The notes under the pieces are model-generated. The model had not been told where the DNA came from and ran no database searches. It saw nothing but the letters and a program-made list of their open reading frames with translations. From Pseudaestuariivita sp. (GTDB taxonomy: Bacteria > Pseudomonadota > Alphaproteobacteria > Rhodobacterales > Rhodobacteraceae), in assembly GCA_020629995.1 (NCBI GenBank), contig JAHDCH010000212.1, positions 1-5,218 of the forward strand: a DNA stretch of 5,218 nucleotides. Reading direction: 5' to 3'. The position numbers and the translations under genes are program-made. Positions 1 through 5,218 of this stretch are shown in pieces. Position 1 is the stretch's first letter, and each line of letters opens with the position of its first letter.

Positions 1-41
1 CGGTTGCGCAATTCATCAAGAAATCCCGGGGGCAGCGACAT
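1..41 (-). CDS. dnaG: Probable DNA primase, N-terminal 13 codons only
   Basis: Translation from the ATG at 41 gives MSLPPGFLDELRN and runs open off the left edge. I recognise MSLPPGFLDELR as the usual N-terminus of Rhodobacterales DNA primase, which makes the RNA primers for replication; its CHC2 zinc finger and TOPRIM domain would lie outside the window. The match rests on 13 residues from memory, so the identity is probable rather than proved. The start has a poor ribosome site: only GGCGGG about 13 bases upstream. It follows the stop of the small exported protein by 42 bases on the same strand. Confidence 0.72.
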   Translation of the reverse strand, partial: MSLPPGFLDELRN

Positions 42-84
42 GACGTCAGTATCGCCCGCCGCGCGGGATTCGAAAACCCGGGAT
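23..84. repeat. Inverted repeat enclosing the probable dnaG start
   Basis: ATCCCGGG at 23-30 and its exact complement CCCGGGAT at 77-84 are 8-base arms separated by 46 bases. Because the core CCCGGG is itself a palindrome, the arms can pair with each other or act as two identical sites. The dnaG ATG (39-41) lies in the loop. A nested imperfect hairpin (64-80: CGGG, one mismatch, TTCGAA-type core, CCCG) competes with the right arm. There is no T-run, so it does not look like a terminator. Whether it has a role is inference. Confidence 0.35.
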
Positions 85-398
85 CAGCTTTTGGCCTGCG
101 CGAGGCACGCATCGGCATAGGTCTTGCCGACGCCGTCGCCCAGCTGGCCTTCGGGCAGGCCATAGACAAACTCGACCAGCAACGGCACCGCGTCCTTGAA
201 CCGGGCCGAGTCGCCCTTGAGCCCGCGCTGGATCTGACGTGTCGCCGCGCGTGGGCGCTTGCCATCCATGCGCAGATCAACAGCGGTTTGCGTGATGCCG
301 CCAAAGACGGTGCAGTCGGCCGATTGCAGCTCCTGAGCGGCCAGCGGTGCGGCCAGGCCCAGGCAGACCAACGTGGCGGCGGTCAAACGAAATGGCAT
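84..398 (-). CDS. Small predicted secreted/periplasmic protein, function unknown
   Basis: I do not recognise this family. From the ATG at 398 it is 104 residues. The N-terminus MPFRLTAATLVCLGLAAPLAA has a short basic n-region, a hydrophobic core at about 5-16 and a likely signal peptidase I site after Ala21 (before Gln22), so the mature protein should be a periplasmic chain of about 83 residues. Cys12 is in the signal, but no lipobox is seen. The mature part has exactly two cysteines, Cys29 (SADCTVFGG) and Cys98 (YADACLAQ), near its two ends, which could form one disulphide closing the chain. Between them is a basic stretch (DGKRPRAATRQIQRGLKGD, 45-63), then VPLLVEFVYGLPEGQ. The in-frame ATG at 500 is rejected because it has no signal-like start and overlaps soxG. 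Codon use and GC resemble the neighbours. It lies between soxG and probable dnaG; nothing in the sequence ties it to sarcosine metabolism. Confidence 0.75.
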   Translation of the reverse strand: MPFRLTAATLVCLGLAAPLAAQELQSADCTVFGGITQTAVDLRMDGKRPRAATRQIQRGLKGDSARFKDAVPLLVEFVYGLPEGQLGDGVGKTYADACLAQAKS

Positions 399-406
399 GT
401 GGCGTA

Positions 407-412
407 TCCTTT
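407..412 (-). promoter_or_regulatory. Ribosome binding site deciding the start of the small exported protein
   Basis: AAAGGA on the minus strand, 8 bases before the ATG at 398. It favours this ATG over the in-frame ATG at 500, which would lie inside the 3' end of soxG and put 34 unlikely residues before the signal peptide. Confidence 0.65.
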
Positions 413-450
413 GCGTTCTTTGGCCACCGTCATACCCTGCGGGCACAGGT

Positions 451-996
451 TCATCCACCCTGCCGAGCCGCCACACCCCGCAGCGCATCGGCAAGATCAT
501 GCCACAGCGTCTGCGCCATCGACCGGAACGTCAGGATCAGAAATGCCTCCGCCCCGATCCGGGTGATCGACGCCGGCATGTGCTGCAGGTCGGTTCTTGC
601 GGTGGCGCCCGGTCCAAAGGACGCAGGTCGCAGGTCAATCGGCGTCAGCCGCGCCAGCGTATCCGCCGCCAGCGGCCCGGCAAGCGTGACCGCGACCCAT
701 CCGTCCGACTGATCGGTGACAGCCGCAGGCACATCGGCCGCAACCTGCGCGCCTGCGACCAGCCACTGGTTCCGGCCAAACCAGATCACGCGCACGTCGC
801 CAGCGGTCCGGGTTTGCCCCACCGGAGGCACGCCAAGACCGATCGCAGCCTCCAGCGCCGCGCCTGTGGCTTCGGTCTGGCCCGCAAACGGCATGATCAG
901 CGTCAGCGGCCCCGGATCGGCAGCGGCAAGTGTCGTCGCGCCCAACTCGACCGGCGCACGCCCTTCAAGCGGCGCAGTGAGGGTCAGATCAATCAC
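451..996 (-). CDS. soxG: Sarcosine oxidase subunit gamma
   Basis: Small GcvT/YgfZ-like subunit of heterotetrameric sarcosine oxidase, which packs in the complex beside the beta and alpha subunits. From the GTG at 996 it is 181 residues, within the family's usual 180-210. I chose GTG 996 over an upstream in-frame TTG at 1020 because AAGGAGG sits 8 bases before it and because GTGATTGA then overlaps the soxA stop by only 8 bases, a common coupling arrangement. Family features: IWFGRNQWLV at 71-80, the stretch QSDGWVAVTLAGPLA at 96-110, then TPIDLRPASFGPG at 118-130 followed by ARTDLQHMP at 133-141. The last resembles the D-x-R-x4-F-x2-G and ART-x3-H pattern usual in SoxG. It is less conserved than the other subunits, so the call leans on operon position as well as sequence. 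Ends 52 bases before the next gene's start. Confidence 0.92.
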   Translation of the reverse strand: MIDLTLTAPLEGRAPVELGATTLAAADPGPLTLIMPFAGQTEATGAALEAAIGLGVPPVGQTRTAGDVRVIWFGRNQWLVAGAQVAADVPAAVTDQSDGWVAVTLAGPLAADTLARLTPIDLRPASFGPGATARTDLQHMPASITRIGAEAFLILTFRSMAQTLWHDLADALRGVAARQGG

Positions 997-3916
997 GCAA
1001 GCGCCCTCCTTCACGGTCAAAGGCCACGGGGTCCACCACTTCGCAGATCACCGTTTCGCCCCGGACATGGTCGACCGCCTTGATCCGCTCGCCCATCCTG
1101 TCTGGCCCGCGCTTGAGGAACCCCAGCGCGCGGCTTTCGCCCAGCGCGGGGCAAAACGCGACCGATGTGATATAGCCCTGATCGTTGACGCGGACCGGCG
1201 CATCGCCCTCTGCGAACAGATGCGCGCCCCCGATCATGGGCAGCTCGCCTCCGTCCACCGGGCGAAGCCCCACCAGCCGTTCGCGGCCCGGGTCCATCAG
1301 GCCGGCGCGTTGCGACATGGTCTTGCCCACGCAATCCTTCTTGGCGCTGACCATGCCCTGCATCCCGACATCAAAAGCCGTGACGCGGCCGTGAATTTCG
1401 GCATGGGTGATAAACCCTTTTTCGATCCGCAGAACGTTCAGCGCCTCCATCCCGTATGCGCCGCCGCCCAGCTCCTCGGCCCGGGCGACCAGGGCGCGGA
1501 ACAGCGCATCACCATAACGCGCAGGCAAGGCGATCTCGTACGCATGCTCGCCCGAGAACGAAATGCGGAACAGTCTGCCCGCAAGACCGCCCACGCTGAC
1601 CGGACCGCAGCCCATGAACGGCAGATCGATAGGCCCATCGCACAGACCCTCCAGCAGCTCTTTTGCGCGGGGCCCCGCCACGGCAAACTGCGCCCAATGT
1701 TCGGTCACACTGGTAAAGGCGACATCAAGGTCCGGGCGCAGGCATTGGGTGACAAAGTCCAGATGCTGCATCACCTGCCCCGCCGCTGCGGTTGTGGTCG
1801 TCATCACGTAGTGCTGAGGCCCAATCCGCGCAGTGGTGCCGTCATCCATGACCGTGCCATCCTCGCGCAGCATCAACCCGTACCGCACACGTCCTTCCTT
1901 TAGCGTCGAAAAGGTGCCGGTATAGACAAAATCCAGCAGCGCCGCCGCACCCGGCCCCTGAATGTCGATCTTGCCCAGGGTCGAGACATCGCACACGCCC
2001 ACGCTGTCGCGCACCATCGCCGCTTCGCGGTCGCAGGCCTCGCGCCAGGTGGTTTCGCCTGCTTTGGGGAAATAGCTGGGCCTGTACCACAGCCCGGCCT
2101 CCATCATCGGCGCGCCCATTTCCAGGGTCGCCGCATGGCTGGTCGTCAACCGCTCGGGGGCAAACCCCTTGCCTTGCCCGCCTGCGCCCATCGCGGCGAT
2201 GCTGACCGGGCTATAGGGCGGGCGGAAGGTGGTTGTGCCGGTCTCGCTGACCGTGCGGCCCGTGGCATCCGCCAGGATCGCCAGCGCCTGCACGCTGGAT
2301 CCCTTGCCCTGATCGGTTGCCATGCCTTGGGTCGTGTAGCGCTTCATGTGCTCGACCGACTGGAAATTCTCGGCCGCCGCCTGCCGCACGTCCTTGGCCG
2401 TCACATCGTTCTGAAAATCGAGCCAGGCCCGGCCTTTGCCGGGCACGACCCACATGGGCGCGATGTCATAGGCGCCGTCTTCGGCGCGCGGCACGTTCAG
2501 GGCCTGTGGCTTGTGGCCCAGCGCCGTCAGCGCCTCATCGGCAACCCTTGCGCCATCGGCAAGACATCCCGCCGTGCCGAACACGCCGCGTGCGGCACCT
2601 GCCGGAAACAGGCCCGGCACCGCGCCGCGTCTGGGGACAAAGGCCGCAAGCTCTGCGTCCCATTCAGGGCGCCCGCCCATGTGGCACGTCAGATGCACTG
2701 CCGGGTTCCAGCCGCCCGACACGGCCAAGCCTTCAGCTGCGAACCGCACGGCGCCATTGGGGCGGCGCACGACGATCTCTCGCACCCCCTTGCGCCCGTC
2801 CGCTCCGGCAACCACAGCGCCTTCAATGACCCGGGTGCCGACATCCTCGGCCGCGCCCTCGCGTGTGTCGACAACCACCGGCACCTCGATCCCCGCCGCC
2901 ATCAGATCGCGCGCGGTCTGGTAGATCCCGGCGTTGTTCCCGAACACTGCGACCCGCCGCCCGGGCGCAACGGCCCAGCGGTTGGCATAGGCGCGCGCTG
3001 CGCTGGCCGTCATGATCCCGGGGCGGTCATTGTTCTGAAAGGCGATCTGCCGCTCGAGCGCGCCGCCCGCCAGCACCGCCGCGCGGGCCACGATCCGCCA
3101 GAAGCATTCGCGTGGCATGTCCGCCGGCGGGTCTGCCAGATGTGATGCAACCCGCTCCAGCGCGCCAAACGTGCCCTGATCATAGGCCCCTGTCACGGTT
3201 GTGCGCGGCATCAGGCGCACGTTGGGCATCTGGGTCAGCTCTGCAATCGTGGCCTCGGCCCACTCCACCCCAGGCCGGCCATCGACCTCGCCGGTTTCTG
3301 CCAGCAGCCGCCCGCCCATCCGCGCGTCTTCGTCCGCGAGGATCACATCGGCCCCGGCCCGCGCTGCGGACAAGGCCGCCATCAGCCCTGCCGGGCCTGC
3401 GCCGATCACCAGCAGGTCGCAATATGCAAAGGCCTTTTCGTACTTTGCCTCGTTCGGCAGACCCGACAGCGCCCCAAGCCCCGCCGCGCGCCGGATCACC
3501 GGCTCGTACAGCTTTTCCCAGAACGCCTTGGGCCACATGAAGGTCTTGTAGTAAAACCCTGCCCCCAGAAACGGCGCAAACAGGTCATTGACGCCCATTG
3601 CGTCGAACCCAAGCGAGGGCCAGCGGTTCTGGCTGCGCGCACTCAACCCGTCAAAGACCTCCTGCACTGTCGCGCGCACATTCGGGTCCTGCTCCGCACC
3701 TTGGCCAATGGTGACCAGCGCGTTGGGCTCGTCCGATCCTGCCGCCACCACGCCGCGTGGGCGGTGGTATTTGAACGACCGGCCGACAAGGCGCACACCG
3801 TTTGCCATCAGCGCCGAGGCCAGCGTATCGCCGGGGTGCGCCGTATAGCCCACACCATCAAACGAAAAGCGCAGCTTGCTGCCGCGGTCGATCAGCGCCG
3901 CCTTATCCAGCCGCAT
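989..3916 (-). CDS. soxA: Sarcosine oxidase subunit alpha
   Basis: Large subunit of heterotetrameric sarcosine oxidase; it binds a dinucleotide and holds the folate site where the methylene group from sarcosine is captured as 5,10-methylene-THF. At 975 residues it matches the usual 960-1000. Domains: residues about 15-100, a ferredoxin-like (Fer2_4 type) fold with no cysteines, as usual in SoxA (first Cys is 166); about 165-460, a pyridine-nucleotide/FAD oxidoreductase module with IGAGPAG at 171-177 (3386-3406), the family signature NNDRPGIM at 295-302, a second glycine motif FGNNAG at 325-330, and SGGWNP at 400-405; about 590-870, a GcvT-like folate domain with DDG at 691-693 (probably the folate-side Asp of GcvT, my alignment) and GMEALNVLRIEKG at 822-834; about 877-965, the GcvT C-terminal barrel. 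The ATG at 3916 has a strong ribosome site. The stop overlaps the soxG start by 8 bases. No frameshift or truncation is seen. Confidence 0.98.
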   Translation of the reverse strand: MRLDKAALIDRGSKLRFSFDGVGYTAHPGDTLASALMANGVRLVGRSFKYHRPRGVVAAGSDEPNALVTIGQGAEQDPNVRATVQEVFDGLSARSQNRWPSLGFDAMGVNDLFAPFLGAGFYYKTFMWPKAFWEKLYEPVIRRAAGLGALSGLPNEAKYEKAFAYCDLLVIGAGPAGLMAALSAARAGADVILADEDARMGGRLLAETGEVDGRPGVEWAEATIAELTQMPNVRLMPRTTVTGAYDQGTFGALERVASHLADPPADMPRECFWRIVARAAVLAGGALERQIAFQNNDRPGIMTASAARAYANRWAVAPGRRVAVFGNNAGIYQTARDLMAAGIEVPVVVDTREGAAEDVGTRVIEGAVVAGADGRKGVREIVVRRPNGAVRFAAEGLAVSGGWNPAVHLTCHMGGRPEWDAELAAFVPRRGAVPGLFPAGAARGVFGTAGCLADGARVADEALTALGHKPQALNVPRAEDGAYDIAPMWVVPGKGRAWLDFQNDVTAKDVRQAAAENFQSVEHMKRYTTQGMATDQGKGSSVQALAILADATGRTVSETGTTTFRPPYSPVSIAAMGAGGQGKGFAPERLTTSHAATLEMGAPMMEAGLWYRPSYFPKAGETTWREACDREAAMVRDSVGVCDVSTLGKIDIQGPGAAALLDFVYTGTFSTLKEGRVRYGLMLREDGTVMDDGTTARIGPQHYVMTTTTAAAGQVMQHLDFVTQCLRPDLDVAFTSVTEHWAQFAVAGPRAKELLEGLCDGPIDLPFMGCGPVSVGGLAGRLFRISFSGEHAYEIALPARYGDALFRALVARAEELGGGAYGMEALNVLRIEKGFITHAEIHGRVTAFDVGMQGMVSAKKDCVGKTMSQRAGLMDPGRERLVGLRPVDGGELPMIGGAHLFAEGDAPVRVNDQGYITSVAFCPALGESRALGFLKRGPDRMGERIKAVDHVRGETVICEVVDPVAFDREGGRLRD
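1005..1011 (-). promoter_or_regulatory. Ribosome binding site that fixes the soxG start
   Basis: AAGGAGG on the minus strand lies 8 bases before a GTG at 996, inside the last codons of soxA. The match and spacing are close to ideal. The alternative TTG at 1020 lies upstream of this site, so GTG 996 is the better start for soxG. Confidence 0.8.
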
Positions 3917-4175
3917 TGTGCGCCTCCCCGGCCAGCTCGGTTTTCAGGATCTCGTGGGTGACCGTGTCGCGCGTGACCGCGATCCAGGCTCCGCAGCCGC
4001 TGGCGTGGTACCACAGGTCGCGTGTCTGACCTGCCGGGTTGTCGCGCAGGTGCATATAGCTGTCCCAGGCCGCTTCGCCCGCGTCCGGGTCCGGCCTGCT
4101 CAGCGCGACCGCGTCACCCTTGTAGTAAAACTCCCGGCGGTCCCGTTCGCCGCAGATCGGACAGGTCAGCCTCAT
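3903..4175 (-). CDS. soxD: Sarcosine oxidase subunit delta, zinc-binding
   Basis: Small zinc-binding subunit of heterotetrameric sarcosine oxidase; it is structural and not known to be catalytic. The 90-residue length is normal for the family. The N-terminus carries a CPICG knuckle (Cys5, Cys8), and a second half-site follows in WYHASGCG (His57, Cys61). This C-x2-C ... H-x3-C set corresponds to the zinc ligands seen in characterised SoxD structures (about Cys6, Cys9, His59, Cys63 there, from memory), so the metal site looks intact. The tryptophan- and arginine-rich middle (AAWDSYMHLRDNPAG, then TRDLWYH) is typical of the family. The ATG at 4175 places Cys5 as expected and has a GAGGGG site upstream. 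The TAA stop lies 14 bases inside soxA, so translation of the two is probably coupled. The last ten or so residues (ending EAHNAAG) look like an unconserved tail. Confidence 0.95.
   Translation of the reverse strand: MRLTCPICGERDRREFYYKGDAVALSRPDPDAGEAAWDSYMHLRDNPAGQTRDLWYHASGCGAWIAVTRDTVTHEILKTELAGEAHNAAG
3923..3929 (-). promoter_or_regulatory. Ribosome binding site of soxA
   Basis: GGGGAGG on the minus strand, 6 bases before the soxA ATG at 3916 and inside the 3' end of soxD. It confirms the ATG at 3916 as the start and implies that soxD and soxA are translated in a coupled way. Confidence 0.75.
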
Positions 4176-4184
4176 CCTGGCGCG

Positions 4185-4190
4185 CCCCTC
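4185..4190 (-). promoter_or_regulatory. Ribosome binding site of soxD
   Basis: GAGGGG on the minus strand, 9 bases before the soxD ATG at 4175. It lies in the 62-base soxB-soxD gap and supports the chosen start. It is weaker than the soxG site because of its spacing and its incomplete match to AGGAGG. Confidence 0.6.
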
Positions 4191-4237
4191 TGTGCTTCTT
4201 CTCTTTTCAAATATGGAAATCCCACGCCAGACGCCCC

Positions 4238-5218
4238 TCAGTGCAGGTTGTGTTGGGCGCCTGTGCCCTCTTCGTCCATGATGCCGTATCCTGTGCGGAA
4301 CCGGTCCAGACGAAAGGCAGCTGCGCTGTCATGCGGGCGGCCCGTGGCCATCAGGTGCGCCAAGGCAAAGCCCGATCCCGGCACCGCCTTGAACCCGCCA
4401 TAACACCAGCCCGCGTTGATGAAATATCCCTCGATCCCGCTGTGATCGATGATCGGCGAGCCGTCGGGCGTCATGTCCATGATCCCGCCCCAGCTGCGCA
4501 AGACGCGCGCCTTGCCGATCATCGGCATCAGCGTCATCGCGGCTTCCATCACGTGCTCTTTCATAGGCAGATTGCCGCGCTGCGCATAGGAGGAATAGAA
4601 ATCCAGATCGCCGCCAAACACCAACCCGCCCTTGTCCGACTGGCTGATGTAGAAATGGCCCATGCCAAAGCTGATCACGTGGTCGATGCAGGGCTTCAGC
4701 CCCTCGGTGACAAAGGCCTGCAGCACGTGGCTTTCGATTGGCAGGCGCATGCCGGCCATCTCGGCCACCTGACTTGACCGGCCCGCCACCACCTGCGCCA
4801 CCTTTTTGGCCCGGATCGGGCCTTTGGAGGTCTGCACCCCCGTCACGCGCCCGTTCTCGATGTCGATGCCGGTGACTTCGCAATTCTGGATCAGATCGAC
4901 ACCCCGGTCGCTGGCACCCCGGGCATAGCCCCAGGCGACCGCGTCGTGCCGCGCGCTGCCGCCCCGGCGGTGCATCAGCCCGCCGTAGATCGGAAAGCGC
5001 GGGTTGGCAAAGTTCAGGAACGGCACCTCCTGCCGCACCTGATCGGCGCTCCACAATTCGGCGTCGTCGCCCTGGTTGCGGATCGCGTTGCCGCGCCGGG
5101 CGAACATGTCTCGCTGGCCGTCCGAATGGCACAGCATCAGCACGCCGCGCTGCGACATCATCGCGTTATAGTTCAGGTCCTGCTCCAGCCCTTCCCACAG
5201 CTTGAGCGAATGGGAATA
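4238..5218 (-). CDS. soxB: Sarcosine oxidase subunit beta, partial (N-terminus outside window)
   Basis: Amine-oxidising subunit of heterotetrameric sarcosine oxidase, a cytoplasmic enzyme that converts sarcosine to glycine, with H2O2 and a one-carbon unit passed to tetrahydrofolate. The frame is open to the right edge: 19 codons precede the first in-window ATG (5161) and read YSHSLKLWEGLEQDLNY..., typical internal SoxB sequence, so 5161 is not the real start. 326 residues are visible; the family is usually about 410, so roughly 85-90 residues are missing, including the N-terminal FAD-binding GxGxxG loop. Visible His91 (codon 4946-4948) in the GGSARHDAV segment should be the histidine that covalently holds FMN (about His173 in characterised enzymes; alignment from memory). 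Near the C-terminus the DAO-family FAD-binding segment GWCYGGFKAVPGSG is intact at visible residues 270-283 (4370-4411), preceded by TPDGSPIIDHS. The protein ends in HNLH. First visible gene of a soxBDAG operon, 62 bases before soxD. Confidence 0.96.
   Translation of the reverse strand, partial: YSHSLKLWEGLEQDLNYNAMMSQRGVLMLCHSDGQRDMFARRGNAIRNQGDDAELWSADQVRQEVPFLNFANPRFPIYGGLMHRRGGSARHDAVAWGYARGASDRGVDLIQNCEVTGIDIENGRVTGVQTSKGPIRAKKVAQVVAGRSSQVAEMAGMRLPIESHVLQAFVTEGLKPCIDHVISFGMGHFYISQSDKGGLVFGGDLDFYSSYAQRGNLPMKEHVMEAAMTLMPMIGKARVLRSWGGIMDMTPDGSPIIDHSGIEGYFINAGWCYGGFKAVPGSGFALAHLMATGRPHDSAAAFRLDRFRTGYGIMDEEGTGAQHNLH

Noticed and set aside
436..449. Possible terminator after soxG
   Set aside because: Only a four-base-pair CCTG/CAGG stem with no T-run; too weak to call.
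399..500. Upstream ATG at 500 as start of the small exported protein
   Set aside because: Would overlap soxG by 50 bases and place 34 non-hydrophobic residues before the signal peptide; the ATG at 398 has its own AAAGGA site.
716..1903. 395-residue open frame on the plus strand
   Set aside because: Lies opposite soxA and soxG. Its translation is low-complexity, rich in Arg/His/Ala/Pro, with no domain; typical antisense frame of GC-rich coding DNA.
2135..3145. 336-residue open frame on the plus strand
   Set aside because: Antisense to the soxA oxidoreductase module; composition rich in Arg, His and Ala, and no recognisable family. The soxA reading is strongly supported over the same bases.
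4022..4777. 251-residue open frame on the plus strand
   Set aside because: Spans the soxD and soxB genes and their gap on the opposite strand; no ribosome site or domain seen.
4329..5132. 267-residue minus-strand frame inside soxB
   Set aside because: Alternative frame of soxB with Arg/Gly/Asp-rich low-complexity translation; the soxB frame has family motifs to its end.
5159..5161. ATG at 5161 as the start of soxB
   Set aside because: The frame stays open to the window edge and the 19 upstream codons encode conserved SoxB sequence (LWEGLEQDLNY), so this is an internal methionine.

Overview
All recognisable genes lie on the minus strand and are tightly packed. The largest gap is 62 bases, so no stretch over 300 bases lacks a gene. 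The high GC content, the gene types and the first residues of the gene at the left edge (MSLPPGFLDEL..., which I recognise as the usual start of DNA primase in this group) suggest an alphaproteobacterium, most likely Rhodobacterales (Roseobacter/Rhodobacter relatives). This assignment is an inference; there is no rRNA or long marker gene in the window.

Layout in transcription order (right to left): soxB (5218-4238, N-terminus beyond the right edge), soxD (4175-3903), soxA (3916-989), soxG (996-451), a small predicted secreted protein of unknown function (398-84), and the first 13 codons of probable dnaG (41-1, running off the left edge). soxBDAG is the classical order for the heterotetrameric sarcosine oxidase operon. 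soxD/soxA overlap by 14 bases and soxA/soxG by 8 bases, and soxA and soxG have clear ribosome binding sites inside the preceding gene.

The four Sox subunits form one cytoplasmic enzyme. It oxidatively demethylates sarcosine to glycine, makes H2O2, and in the presence of tetrahydrofolate captures the methyl carbon as 5,10-methylene-tetrahydrofolate. SoxB carries the amine-oxidising FAD site and the covalent FMN histidine, SoxA carries the dinucleotide-binding and GcvT-like folate modules, SoxD is the small zinc subunit, and SoxG is the small GcvT/YgfZ-like subunit. This is the last step of glycine betaine/creatine/sarcosine catabolism feeding the C1 pool.

Downstream of soxG no convincing terminator is seen before the small exported protein or before dnaG, so a catabolic operon abuts a replication gene. 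The window holds no RNA gene, mobile element, CRISPR array or evident novel system. The most worthwhile leads are the uncharacterised two-cysteine exported protein and an inverted repeat that encloses the probable dnaG start.
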